A stretch of 64,000 nucleotides of DNA from Hydrogenophilales bacterium (GTDB lineage: Bacteria > Pseudomonadota > Gammaproteobacteria > Burkholderiales > Thiobacillaceae), in the NCBI GenBank assembly GCA_016719465.1, contig JADJYY010000002.1, positions 62,001-126,000 on the forward strand. The letters run 5' to 3'. Under the pieces are notes generated by a model, which worked only from the letters and a program-made list of their open reading frames with translations, was not told the origin of the DNA and made no database searches. Of the stretch, positions 46,756 through 55,340 are shown one piece after another; the stretch's first letter is position 1; each line of letters opens with the position of its first letter. Both the position numbers and the translations under genes were made by a program.

Positions 46756-47786
46756 GATGGGCTCCTTGCTCTCGAGTCGTCCGCCGGGAAGCATCCGGAA
46801 CGACCTGGCTCCCCGGTGGGCGGCGCGCGCGTTTCCTCAACCGGGGACTCAAGCAGACGGACATTCACCCAGACCAGGCTCAGCAGCAGGATTGCGGCGC
46901 CGGCGCTGTGAGCCACCGCCACGGGCAGGGCCAGGCCCAGCAGCACGTTGCCCAGCCCGAGCGCGAACTGGCCGGCCACCACCGCCGCCAGCCAGAGCGC
47001 GACCGTCCTCAGTCCCGGCGCGGCGGCCAGGCGGACCACCAGATACGCCACGCCCGCGAGGACCAGCAGGGCGCCCAGGCGGTGGGTCAGATGGATGGCG
47101 GTCAACGCCTCGGCGGGCAGCGCTCCCAGGGCATGGCCCGGTTCGAAGGCGGTGGCGAAATCCGCCTCGGGCCACCAGGCACCCTGGCAGGTGGGCAGGT
47201 CGGCGCAGGCCAGGGCCGCGTGATTGGCGCTGACCCAGCCGCCCAGGGCAATCTGGAATACCACCATGGCCAGCGCCATGCGGGCCGGCCACCGGGGCGG
47301 CGCGCACGCCCCGGGGCCATGCCCAGCCTCCCGCGCGGCCAGCCACCCCAGCAGGGACAGGGTGGCCATGCCGCCCAGCAAGTGGGCGGTCACCACCAGG
47401 GGTTTGAGCTGGTGGGTCACCGTCCACATGCCAAGCAGGGCCTGGAAGATCACCAGGGCCAGCAGGACGACGGGCAGCACACGCCGGGCCGGGGGCGAAC
47501 GGCGCCAGGCCAGTCCGGCGATGGCCAGGACCGCCAGGCCCAGGCCGCCGGCCAGGTAGCGGTGCAGCATTTCCTTCCAGGCCTTGGCGTGGGACACCGG
47601 CCCCGCCGGATCGGCGGCCAGGGCGGCCTCGATCGGGTCGCGGGCGTGCCAGGGCGTGGCCTGGCCGTAGCAGCCGGGCCAGTCGGGACAGCCCAGGCCG
47701 GCGTCGGACAGACGCACATAGGCACCCAGCACCACCACGGCGAAGGCCAGGACGGTGGTGGAGAACAGCAGGGCCCGTGGCAGCAT
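46752..47786 (-). CDS. ctaA: Heme A synthase, Cox15/CtaA
   Basis: 344 residues, about eight helices in two four-helix repeats with heme-ligating histidines (KEMLHRYLAGGLGLAVLA; VTHQLKPLVVTAHLLGGMAT; IHLTHRLGALLVLAG; VAVAHSAGAAILLLS). The segment GLGCPDWPGCYGQ after the first helix and CADLPTCQGAWWPE later are conserved. Start codon overlaps the upstream gene's stop (TGATG). The ~140-codon upstream open frame is antisense shadow, not coding. Confidence 0.95.
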   Translation of the reverse strand: MLPRALLFSTTVLAFAVVVLGAYVRLSDAGLGCPDWPGCYGQATPWHARDPIEAALAADPAGPVSHAKAWKEMLHRYLAGGLGLAVLAIAGLAWRRSPPARRVLPVVLLALVIFQALLGMWTVTHQLKPLVVTAHLLGGMATLSLLGWLAAREAGHGPGACAPPRWPARMALAMVVFQIALGGWVSANHAALACADLPTCQGAWWPEADFATAFEPGHALGALPAEALTAIHLTHRLGALLVLAGVAYLVVRLAAAPGLRTVALWLAAVVAGQFALGLGNVLLGLALPVAVAHSAGAAILLLSLVWVNVRLLESPVEETRAPPTGEPGRSGCFPADDSRARSPS

Positions 47787-48286
47787 CAGCCGATCCCCGA
47801 GGCTTTCAGCAGGCGACCCAGGTCCCGGATCATGCCCTTGCCCTCCGGCCTGGCGGGAAAGCGCAGCATGACCCGGCCCAGGGGGTCCACCACGTAGGTC
47901 CGCGCCGAGCCATCCGCCGACAGACCCTCCAGCCCGGACTCGGGCGACAGCAGCCGGCGCAATCCCGGCTCTTCCACGGCTGCGCCCCCCGGGGGCTGGA
48001 GCAAGGCCCGCGCCACCCTGCCCCGCTCCCGCCCCTGGGCCAGGCGGACCTGGCGGGTCAGGTAGAGCTGATGCCGGCAGGCCGCGTCGCAGTCCCGCGC
48101 CGCCACCGTCAGCAATACCCAGCGGCCCCGGGGCAGGTCCAGACCGGGGGCGAAGGGCGCCAGCAATTCCCCGTGGACGGGCAGCCCCGCGGGCCGCCAA
48201 TGTTCCCGCGCCAGCCAGGCCGCCAGGACCGGGGCCGCGAACAGCCCCATCAACAGGAGCAGCTTGATTCGGTCAGCGCGCGCCAT
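47786..48286 (-). CDS. Membrane-anchored thioredoxin-fold protein of the cox cluster
   Basis: 166 residues. One N-terminal helix (LLLLMGLFAAPVLAAWLA), then a periplasmic domain with GRWVLLTVAARDCDAACRHQ, placing a C-x3-C motif where SCO proteins bind copper, and RTYVVDPLGRVMLRFP where SCO has its distal strand. The SCO histidine (VDHS) is replaced by VDPL, so metal binding, if any, would differ. It overlaps surf1 by 14 bp and ctaA by 1 bp, so it is coupled to oxidase assembly. A gene at this position is common in betaproteobacteria and still uncharacterised. Confidence 0.75.
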   Translation of the reverse strand: MARADRIKLLLLMGLFAAPVLAAWLAREHWRPAGLPVHGELLAPFAPGLDLPRGRWVLLTVAARDCDAACRHQLYLTRQVRLAQGRERGRVARALLQPPGGAAVEEPGLRRLLSPESGLEGLSADGSARTYVVDPLGRVMLRFPARPEGKGMIRDLGRLLKASGIG

Positions 48287-49019
48287 GGAAACGCCGCCAC
48301 AGGCCGAAATAGCCGTAAAGAACCAGGATCAGCCCGGTCAGGGAAAACCACTGAACCGCATAACCGATGTGGCGATCGACACCCAGGCCCGGCATGGGCC
48401 AGTCCCGAACCAGGCCATCGGCGGCCGGGGAAGTCTGCAACAGCAGCCGGTCGGGCAGGTCGCGCCGGTAGGCATGCCGGAATCGATCCAGATCCAGGTT
48501 CTGCCACACCGGCCCATCCTCGCCGGCGGCCAACTCCACATAGCGGCCCCGGGCGGCCAGGATCCTGCCCTCCAGGACCACCCGGCCCGCCGGTGGCGCG
48601 GCCCGGGGAACCCGCGCGCGATCCGGCGCCACGGGCAGCCAGCCCCGGTTCACCAGCACCACCCCGCCGGCATGGACCAGGGGCGTGATCACGTGATAGC
48701 CGGCCCGGCCCCGATGCACCCGGTTGTCGATGAAGATCTGGTGGGCGGCGTCGAATTCCCCTTCCACCCCGACCCGCGTGTAGGGCTCGAAGGCCTCGGG
48801 CAGCCTGGCCAGGGGCACGGGCGGAATCCGGGCGGTGACGTCGAAGGCGGCCTGGCGCGCGCGTTTTTCCTCCGCCCGCTGCAACTGCCACTGGCCCAGC
48901 CAGAAGGTCAGCACCGCGAAGACCAGGGCCGCCAGGACCGGCAGCCAGGCCGGGCGCCGGTGTTTCCGCCCGGCGGCGGCCGGATCTACACTGGCATCCA
49001 TTGTCGGAGAAGCATCCAT
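48273..49019 (-). CDS. SURF1 family oxidase assembly protein
   Basis: About 248 residues with two membrane helices at the ends (WLPVLAALVFAVLTFWLGQW; YAVQWFSLTGLILVLYGYFG) and a periplasmic domain between (FIDNRVHRGRAGYHVITPLV; VLVNRGWLP; QNLDLDRF). SURF1 supports heme a insertion into subunit I. Start options are 49025, 49019 and 49001; none has a strong ribosome site. The 5' end overlaps the divergent DUF2909 gene. Confidence 0.92.
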   Translation of the reverse strand: MDASPTMDASVDPAAAGRKHRRPAWLPVLAALVFAVLTFWLGQWQLQRAEEKRARQAAFDVTARIPPVPLARLPEAFEPYTRVGVEGEFDAAHQIFIDNRVHRGRAGYHVITPLVHAGGVVLVNRGWLPVAPDRARVPRAAPPAGRVVLEGRILAARGRYVELAAGEDGPVWQNLDLDRFRHAYRRDLPDRLLLQTSPAADGLVRDWPMPGLGVDRHIGYAVQWFSLTGLILVLYGYFGLWRRFHGAR

Positions 49020-49215
49020 GCGCATCCTGATCTATCTGGTCCTGGTCCTGATCCTGCTCAGCCTGGGCAGCGCGCTGGTGTACCTGGTGCGCGACCGGGG
49101 CGAAGGCGAGCGGGCGATCCGCGCCCTCACCTGGCGCATCGGGCTTTCCCTGGGGCTGTTCATCCTGCTCATGGCGGGCCATTACCTCGGCGTGATTTCC
49201 CCGGCCGCGTCATAG
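49018..49215 (+). CDS. DUF2909 twin-transmembrane protein
   Basis: 65 residues with two membrane helices (LIYLVLVLILLSLGSALVYL and GLSLGLFILLMAGHYLGV) joined by a charged loop with RDRGEGERAIRALTWR. GGAGAAG precedes the ATG. It is on the opposite strand to the whole cox cluster, sharing its first bases with surf1 and its last 6 with ctaE. The family is found beside cox genes in betaproteobacteria; its function is unknown. Confidence 0.85.
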   Translation: MRILIYLVLVLILLSLGSALVYLVRDRGEGERAIRALTWRIGLSLGLFILLMAGHYLGVISPAAS

Positions 49216-50061
49216 CCAGTACACGAAGAAGAACAGCAGCAGCCACACCACATCCACGAAGTGCCAGTACCAGGACACCGCCTCGAAGGCGAAATGCCGC
49301 TCAGGCCGAAAGTGCCCGGCCAGGCCGCGTCCCAGGATCACCATGAGCATGAGGCTGCCGATGGTCACGTGGAGCCCGTGAAAACCCGTCAGCATGAAAA
49401 AGGTGGCGCCGTAGATGCCGGCCCCCAGGGTCAGGCCCAGGTCCCGGTAGGCATGCAGGTATTCGTAGGACTGGAAGCCCAGGAAGGCCAGACCCAGGGC
49501 CACGGTGAGGGCCAGCCCCAGGTTGAGCTGGCCGCGCCGGCCCCGCTTCAGGCCCCAGTGGGCCCAGGTCACGGTGACGCCGGAACTCAGCAGCAACAGG
49601 GTGTTCAGGGCGGGAATGCCCCAGGGAGCCATGGGCGTGAAGGCCGCCTCCAGGCCCGGGCCGGCGGTGGGCCAACCCCCCGTGTAGCCGGGCCAGAGCA
49701 GCCTCGCCTCATCGCCGCCGGCCAGATCCGGCACGGCGATGGCCCGGCCGTAGAACAGGGCGCCGAAGAAAGCGGCGAAGAACATCACCTCGGAGAAGAT
49801 GAACCAGCCCATGCCCCAGCGGAAGGAGATATCCACCTGCCGGTTGTGGTAACCGCTCTGGCTCTCGTGGATCACCCGCCCGAACCAGCCGAACAGCATG
49901 ACCGCCAGGGCGCCGCCCCCCGCCGTCAGCAGCCAGCCGCCGCCAGTCACGCCATGGATCAGCAGGGTCGCCCCCAGGGCGCCGCACAGCATGGCCAGGG
50001 AACCGACGATGGGCCAGTGGGAGGGTTCGGGCAGGTAGTAACCGCCAGTGTGGGTGCTCAT
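49210..50061 (-). CDS. ctaE: Cytochrome c oxidase subunit III
   Basis: 283 residues, seven helices. Recognised by YYLPEPSHWPIVGSLAMLCG, SFRWGMGWFIFSEVMFFAAF, TGFHGLHVTIGSLMLMV and the final FAFEAVSWYWHFVDVVWLLL. Stabilises subunit I and supplies protons in the aa3 enzyme. 13 bp after the DUF2970 gene. Confidence 0.96.
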   Translation of the reverse strand: MSTHTGGYYLPEPSHWPIVGSLAMLCGALGATLLIHGVTGGGWLLTAGGGALAVMLFGWFGRVIHESQSGYHNRQVDISFRWGMGWFIFSEVMFFAAFFGALFYGRAIAVPDLAGGDEARLLWPGYTGGWPTAGPGLEAAFTPMAPWGIPALNTLLLLSSGVTVTWAHWGLKRGRRGQLNLGLALTVALGLAFLGFQSYEYLHAYRDLGLTLGAGIYGATFFMLTGFHGLHVTIGSLMLMVILGRGLAGHFRPERHFAFEAVSWYWHFVDVVWLLLFFFVYWL

Positions 50062-50074
50062 GACCTTGCCTCCT

Positions 50075-50245
50075 TCACGACATCACCAGTTGGACCAGGC
50101 CAAGCAAGGCGAGGACCAGCAGCCCCATTCCCAGCAGCCCGGCCAGGATGACCCGCATGGGCCGCGGATGGGCCGCGTCCCGATCCAGATCGCTTCCCTT
50201 GCGTATGCCCAGGAAGCTCCAGAACACGGCGCGCCAGGCGCTCAT
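50075..50245 (-). CDS. DUF2970 small membrane protein
   Basis: 56 residues: MSAWRAVFWSFLGIRKGSDL, then one helix VILAGLLGMGLLVLALLGLV. The N-terminal W-x6-FLGIRK pattern is the DUF2970 hallmark. Start overlaps the ctaG stop (ATGA). Function unknown; almost always found in cox clusters of betaproteobacteria. Confidence 0.85.
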   Translation of the reverse strand: MSAWRAVFWSFLGIRKGSDLDRDAAHPRPMRVILAGLLGMGLLVLALLGLVQLVMS

Positions 50246-50853
50246 GTCCGCTTCCCCCCGCCCTGCTCGAAGAAGGTGTAGGACAGCGTCACCACGCCGA
50301 GATCCCGGGGAACATTCTTGTCCAGCACGAACAGCACCGGCAGCCGGATCTTCTCGTGGGGGGCCAGGCGCTGCTCGCGGAAGCAGAAGCAGTCGATCTT
50401 CTTGAAATGGGCGGCGGCGGCGGCCGGCCCGTAGCTGGGCACCGCGCGCCCCACCAGGGGCCGGCCGGTCAGGTTCTCCAGCTCGTATTCCACCCGCACC
50501 AACTGGCCGGGATGCGCGTCCACCGGCCTGGACGGCGCGCCGAAGCGCCACACGGCGCCATCCTGCACGTTCGCCACCAGTTCGATGCGCACCCGCCGGC
50601 TGAAATCCACCTGGGTGTTGTTGGCCAGGGCCTGGGCCGCGTCCCGGTTGAGGCCGGTGAGGTCGCAGAACACGTCGTAGACCGGGATCAGGGCGAAGCC
50701 GAAGCCGAACATGGCCGCCGCCAGCAGGCCGAAGCGGCGCAGGCTCGAGGCGTTGGTCCGGGCCAGTTCGGGGGCGCGGGGGTCGCACAGGCGGCATGGG
50801 GCCAGGCCCAGGGCGGCGCGCGGGTTGCGCGAGTTCAGGTCGGACGGGTTCAT
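50242..50853 (-). CDS. ctaG: Cytochrome c oxidase assembly protein Cox11
   Basis: Copper chaperone for CuB. 203 residues with an N-terminal membrane helix (FGLLAAAMFGFGFALIPVYD), the VFCDLTGLN segment, and the copper-binding KKIDCFCFREQRL (CFCF) motif. The N-terminal ~40 residues before the helix (with CRLCDP) are longer than usual. Start overlaps the ctaD stop by 4 bp. Confidence 0.94.
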   Translation of the reverse strand: MNPSDLNSRNPRAALGLAPCRLCDPRAPELARTNASSLRRFGLLAAAMFGFGFALIPVYDVFCDLTGLNRDAAQALANNTQVDFSRRVRIELVANVQDGAVWRFGAPSRPVDAHPGQLVRVEYELENLTGRPLVGRAVPSYGPAAAAAHFKKIDCFCFREQRLAPHEKIRLPVLFVLDKNVPRDLGVVTLSYTFFEQGGGKRT

Positions 50854-52427
50854 TTCACCTCCGGCGGCTGGACGAAGGTGTGGTACGGGGCCGGCGACGC
50901 CACCGTCCATTCCAGGCCCTCGGCGCCCTCCCAGGCCCGGGCCGGGGCCTTCTCGCCGCCCCGGATGCACTTCAGGATGACGATGAGCAGCAGGATCTGG
51001 CTGGCGCCGAAGACGAAGCCGCCGATGGAGGCGATGCGGTTGAAGTCGGCGAATTGCAGGGCGTAGTCGGGAATGCGCCGGGGCATGCCGGCCAGCCCCA
51101 GGAAATGCATGGGGAAGAACAGCAGGTTCACGGAAATGGCGGACAGCCAGAAATGCCAGCGGCCCCAGGTCTCGTCCACCCTGTGGCCGGTCCATTTCGG
51201 CAGCCAGTAATAGATGCCGGCGAAGATGGAGAACAGGGCGCCGGTCACCAGCACGTAATGGAAATGGGCCACCACGTAATAGGTGTCGTGCAGCTGGATG
51301 TCCACCGGCGCCATGGCCAGCACCAGGCCGGAGAAGCCGCCGATGGTGAACAGGCAGACGAAGGCGATGGCGAACAGCATGGCCGTCTCGAAGCTGATGG
51401 AGCCCTGCCACATCGTCGCCACCCAGTTGAACACCTTCACCCCCGTGGGCACGGCGATGAGCAGGGTGGCGTACATGAAGAACAACTGGGCCGCCGCCGG
51501 CATGCCCACGGTGAACATGTGGTGGGCCCAGACCATGAAGGACAGGATGGCGATGGAAGCCGTGGCGTAGACCATGGACGCGTAGCCGAACAGGGGCTTG
51601 CGCGAGAAGGTGGGAATCACCGTGGAAATGATGCCGAAGGCCGGCAGGATCAGGATGTACACCTCCGGGTGGCCGAAGAACCAGAAGATGTGCTGGAACA
51701 TGACCGGGTCGCCGCCGCCGGCCGCGCTGAAGAAGTGGGTACCGAAATTGCGGTCGGTGAGCAGCATGGTCACCGCCCCGGCCAGCACCGGCATCACCGC
51801 GATCAGCAGGTAGGCGGTGATCAGCCAGGTCCACACGAACAGGGGCATCCTCATCAAGGTCATGCCCGGCGCCCGCATGTTGAGGATGGTGGTGGCGATG
51901 TTGATGGCCCCCATGATGGAACTGGCGCCCATGATGTGGATGGCGAAGATGGTCAGGTCGTAGCTGATGCCGCCCTGCAGGAACAGGGGCGGATACATGG
52001 TCCAGCCCCCCGCCACGCCGCCGCCGGGCAGCAGCATGGAACCCACCAGCAAGCCGCCGGCCACCGGCAGCAGCCAGAAGCTCCAGTTGTTCATGCGCGG
52101 GAAGGCCATGTCCGGCGCGCCGATCATCAAGGGCACCTGCCAGTTCGCGAAGCCGGTGAAGGCCGGCATGATCACGCCGAAGATCATGATCAGCCCGTGC
52201 AGGGTGGTGAGCTGGTTGAACAGTTCCGGCTGCACGATCTGCAGGCCGGGCTGGAACAGTTCGGCCCGGATCAGCATGGCCATGAGGCCGCCGATCAGGA
52301 ACATGGTGGCGGCGAACCACAGGTAGAGGGTGCCGATGTCCTTGTGGTTGGTGGTGGTCAGCCAGCGCATCGGGCCGGTGGGGGGGCCGTGGCGGACAGA
52401 GGCGGCGGGGGTGGCGTGGGCGTCCAT
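50850..52427 (-). CDS. ctaD: Cytochrome c oxidase subunit I (aa3)
   Basis: 525 residues, twelve helices with heme a, heme a3 and CuB. Signature FWFFGHPEVYILILPAFGII (CuB His and cross-linked Tyr), MVWAHHMFTVG (His pair), THFFSAAGGGDPVMFQHIFW and LHDTYYVVAHFHYVL. The K-channel and D-channel family elements look intact (for example the N-x10-N-type segment after FANWQVPLMIGAPDMAFPRM). Preceded by ctaC with a 17-bp gap. Confidence 0.97.
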   Translation of the reverse strand: MDAHATPAASVRHGPPTGPMRWLTTTNHKDIGTLYLWFAATMFLIGGLMAMLIRAELFQPGLQIVQPELFNQLTTLHGLIMIFGVIMPAFTGFANWQVPLMIGAPDMAFPRMNNWSFWLLPVAGGLLVGSMLLPGGGVAGGWTMYPPLFLQGGISYDLTIFAIHIMGASSIMGAINIATTILNMRAPGMTLMRMPLFVWTWLITAYLLIAVMPVLAGAVTMLLTDRNFGTHFFSAAGGGDPVMFQHIFWFFGHPEVYILILPAFGIISTVIPTFSRKPLFGYASMVYATASIAILSFMVWAHHMFTVGMPAAAQLFFMYATLLIAVPTGVKVFNWVATMWQGSISFETAMLFAIAFVCLFTIGGFSGLVLAMAPVDIQLHDTYYVVAHFHYVLVTGALFSIFAGIYYWLPKWTGHRVDETWGRWHFWLSAISVNLLFFPMHFLGLAGMPRRIPDYALQFADFNRIASIGGFVFGASQILLLIVILKCIRGGEKAPARAWEGAEGLEWTVASPAPYHTFVQPPEVK

Positions 52428-52444
52428 GTGATCCTCCTGTCCCG

Positions 52445-53563
52445 CTAATCGCGCCGGGCTTTCACGTGCGCCGGTTGCACCGCGTCGGCGGCGTTGCCCC
52501 AGGCGGTACGTTCGTAGGTCAAAACGGCGGCCAGGTCGGCGTCGTTCAACTGGTCCTTGTAGGCCGCCATGGCGGTTCCGTCCTTGCCGCGCAAGACCAG
52601 GTCGATGTGGGCCGCCGCCGGCCCGGTGGCCACCCTGGAGCCGGCCAGGCCGGGGAACACGCCGGGCAGGCCCTTGCCGTCGGCCTGGTGGCAGGCGGCG
52701 CAGTTGGCGGCATAGATCTTCTCGCCCCGGGCCTTGAGTTCATCCACGCCGAAGACCTTGTCGGCATCGGCGGCGGCCAGGGCCAGCCTGGCCTTCCTGC
52801 CCGCCAGCCAGGCCTGGTAGTCGGCCTCGCTCTTCACTTCCACCACGATGGGCATGAAGCCGTGGTCCTTGCCACACAGCTCGGCGCACTGGCCCCGGTA
52901 GGTTCCGATCTCGTCGGCGCGGAACCAGGTATCGCGGATGAAGCCGGGAATGGCGTCCTGCTTCACGCCCAGTTCCTGCACCCACCAGGCGTGGATCACA
53001 TCGTTGGAGGTCAGCAGGATGCGCACCTTCTTGCCCACCGGCACCACCAGGGGCTCGTCCACCTCCAGCAGGTAATTCTTCCCCTTCGCCGCCTTGTTCT
53101 CGATCTGCTCCCGGGGCGTGGCCAGCACGCTCATGAACTTCACCCCGTCCTGCAGATAGTCGTACTCCCACTTCCACTGGTAGCCGGTGACCTTGACGGT
53201 GAGATCGGGGTTGGCCGTGTCCTTCTGGTCCAGCACCGCCTTCGTCGCCGGCCAGGCCATGCCGATCAGGATCAGGAAGGGAATCACCGTCCAGATCACC
53301 TCGACGCTGGTGTTCTCGTGGAAATGGCGGGCGGCGTGGCCGGCGGACTTCCGATGCCTGAACAGGGCGTAGAACATGGCCCCGAACACCACCACGAAGA
53401 TGGCCAGGCAAACCAGCAGGATCAGGGTGTGGATGTCGTAGATGCGCGCCGCCATCTCCGATTTCGGCGCGGGCAGATTCAACCGCCAGTCGGCCCTGAC
53501 AAGCGGGGCGGATAGCGACAGCCATGCAGCAATGAACGCACCGATAGCCCGTGGTCGCGGCAC
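52445..53563 (-). CDS. ctaC: Cytochrome c oxidase subunit II with C-terminal cytochrome c
   Basis: About 372 residues; GTG 53563 is chosen because GAGAGGAG lies 7 nt upstream, while the TTG at 53581 would put that site inside the gene. Signal peptide (IGAFIAAWLSLSAPLVRA), two helices, CuA domain (VIHAWWVQELG; YRGQCAELCGKDHGFMPIVV) and a fused cytochrome c (CAACHQADGKGLPGVFPGLA), i.e. the caa3-like long form. First gene of the aa3 cluster. Confidence 0.96.
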   Translation of the reverse strand: MPRPRAIGAFIAAWLSLSAPLVRADWRLNLPAPKSEMAARIYDIHTLILLVCLAIFVVVFGAMFYALFRHRKSAGHAARHFHENTSVEVIWTVIPFLILIGMAWPATKAVLDQKDTANPDLTVKVTGYQWKWEYDYLQDGVKFMSVLATPREQIENKAAKGKNYLLEVDEPLVVPVGKKVRILLTSNDVIHAWWVQELGVKQDAIPGFIRDTWFRADEIGTYRGQCAELCGKDHGFMPIVVEVKSEADYQAWLAGRKARLALAAADADKVFGVDELKARGEKIYAANCAACHQADGKGLPGVFPGLAGSRVATGPAAAHIDLVLRGKDGTAMAAYKDQLNDADLAAVLTYERTAWGNAADAVQPAHVKARRD

Positions 53564-53701
53564 CTTCGCACTCCTCTCCAAAGGCGCGGCATTGGCCCGG
53601 GAATTATGGGGGGGCTCGGCCGCGCACTCTTCAAGCTAGTCCGGTGCGGAGCAACAGGCAAGCGCGGATTACTTAACTAAGCAATTGATTTATATATGAG
53701 T

Positions 53702-54438
53702 TTATTCGCTATTACTGATATACTTGAGTATTGCGCTCAACTTTTGCGGCGGGATCAGACGGGCAGCCCGGCGCGGGTCGGGAACAGGCAACGAAGGTAG
53801 TTCGGCCAGCATGGGCGCGGGCAAGCGGGCTGCCAGCGTGGCCAGGTTCTCGTCGTAAGCCCCCATGTCCGGGTCGATGCGGTTGGCCACCCAGCCCGCC
53901 AGCTTGAGGCCGCGAACGGTGATGGCCTCGGCCGTCAGCAGGGCATGGTTGAGACAGCCCAGGCGCATGCCCACCACCAGGATCACGGGCAGGCCGAGGC
54001 GGACCGCCAGATCGGCGGTATCCCGGTGCGGCCCCAGGGGCACCCGGAAACCGCCGACGCCTTCCACCACCACCAGGTCCGCCAGGCCCGCCAGGGCATC
54101 CAGAGCCGCCGCGATGCGGGGAATCTCGATGGCCACGCCCTTGTGGTCGGCGGCCAGGTGGGGAGCGATGGCTTCCCGGAACAGGTAGGGATTGGCCAGC
54201 TCGGCGGGCGCCTTCACGCCCGAGGCCGCCGCCAGCATGGCCACGTCCTCGTTCACCCACACGCCGTCCTTCAATTCCGCGCCCGCCGCCACCGGCTTCA
54301 TGCCCACGGCGTGCACGCCCAGGTCCGCCAGGGCATGCAGCAGGGCGGCGGAAAACAGGGTCTTGCCGACGCCGGTATCGGTGCCGGTGACGAAAAAGCC
54401 CTTCGGGTAATGAGGATGCGGAATGGGGGATGGTTCAT
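53702..54438 (-). CDS. bioD: Dethiobiotin synthetase, apparent frameshift
   Basis: Closes the ureido ring of dethiobiotin from DAPA, CO2 and ATP. P-loop FFVTGTDTGVGKTLFSAALL near the N-terminus, then VHAVGMKPVAAG, VVVEGVGGFRVPL and VILVVGMRLGCLNHALL. The P-loop frame has no start codon. The only sensible start, ATG 54438, overlaps the bioC stop (ATGA) but is in another frame; adding one C to the five-base run at 54425-54429 joins them (MNHPP...PHPHYPKGFFVTG). The total of 737 nt is one short of a codon multiple. Probably a consensus error. Last gene of bioBFHCD, 138 bp before ctaC. Confidence 0.9.
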
Positions 54439-55340
54439 CGCAAACCCGCCTTCCGCTTCTCGATCTTGAACTGGATGATCTGCCGGCCGTCCTCCAGCTT
54501 GTCCTTGCGGCCGGCCCAGGCGTGGCCGTAGACCACCTCGTAGGTGGCGGGCAGGCGGCCGTCCTTGCGGAAGCGCTCGTAGTTGTCGGCCAGCCGGCGC
54601 CATTCCCGCTTGCCCATCAGCCCGGCGCGCCGGTCCTCCACCACGGTGTGGGCGCCGATGGCCTTCAGATCCCGCAGCAGGCCGGGGAGCGCCTCGTAGG
54701 TCAGGGTGATGCGCTCCATCTCCATGACCGGATTGCTGAAACCGGCGTGGACCAGGGCATCGCCGATGTCGTGCATGTCGATGAAGCGGTTGACGTGCCG
54801 GTGGCCGTCGATGTCCGCCGAGGCGGCGCGCAGTTCCATCAGGGTATCCGGCCCGAAGGTGGCGAAGATGAACAGGCCCTCCGGCTTCAGCGCCCGGTGG
54901 ATTTCCCGGAACGCGGCATCCGGCTCCCCCACCCATTGCAGGGCCAGGCTGGACCAGACCATGTCCAGGCTGTCGCGGCCCAGGGGCAGGCGTTCCATGT
55001 CGGCGCAAACGGCGGTGAGGGGGGAGGAGTGAGGCGCGAGGAGAGGCAGCCACTTGCGCCACCCGGATGGTGGGGCATGCCGGTCTCGGGTCCGGGCCGC
55101 CATGGCGTGGGCCAGGTCCAGGCCCAGCAGCCGGGCTTCGGGAAAACGCGCCTTGAGCAGGGAGAGGCCGAAGCCCGTGCCGCAGCCCGCGTCCAGGATC
55201 AGACCGGGCGCGATCTTCATGCCGTCCAGGTGGTCGTCCAGGCGACGGGCGATCTCCTGTTGCAGGAAAGCGGCCTCGTCGTAGGTGGGCGCCGCGGCCT
55301 CGAAGGAGCGGCGGATGGCCCGCTTCAGCGCTTCATTCAT
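54435..55340 (-). CDS. bioC: Malonyl-ACP O-methyltransferase BioC
   Basis: 301 residues from MNEALKRAIRRSFEAAAPTY. SAM-binding LILDAGCGTGFGLSLL, then ADMERLPLGRDSLDMVWSSL and LKPEGLFIFATFGPDTLMEL. Methylates malonyl-ACP to prime the pimelate chain, which BioH later demethylates. A heptad-repeat tract (55014-55048) is translated in frame as LLAPHSSPLTAV just before the CADMERLPL motif. Start overlaps the bioH stop by 8 bp. Confidence 0.94.
   Translation of the reverse strand: MNEALKRAIRRSFEAAAPTYDEAAFLQQEIARRLDDHLDGMKIAPGLILDAGCGTGFGLSLLKARFPEARLLGLDLAHAMAARTRDRHAPPSGWRKWLPLLAPHSSPLTAVCADMERLPLGRDSLDMVWSSLALQWVGEPDAAFREIHRALKPEGLFIFATFGPDTLMELRAASADIDGHRHVNRFIDMHDIGDALVHAGFSNPVMEMERITLTYEALPGLLRDLKAIGAHTVVEDRRAGLMGKREWRRLADNYERFRKDGRLPATYEVVYGHAWAGRKDKLEDGRQIIQFKIEKRKAGLR
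55014..55048. repeat. Heptanucleotide repeat inside bioC
   Basis: GGTGAGG, GGGGAGG, AGTGAGG, CGCGAGG, AGAGGCA on the plus strand: the NNTGAGG heptad four times plus a degenerate unit. In frame within bioC. Confidence 0.8.
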
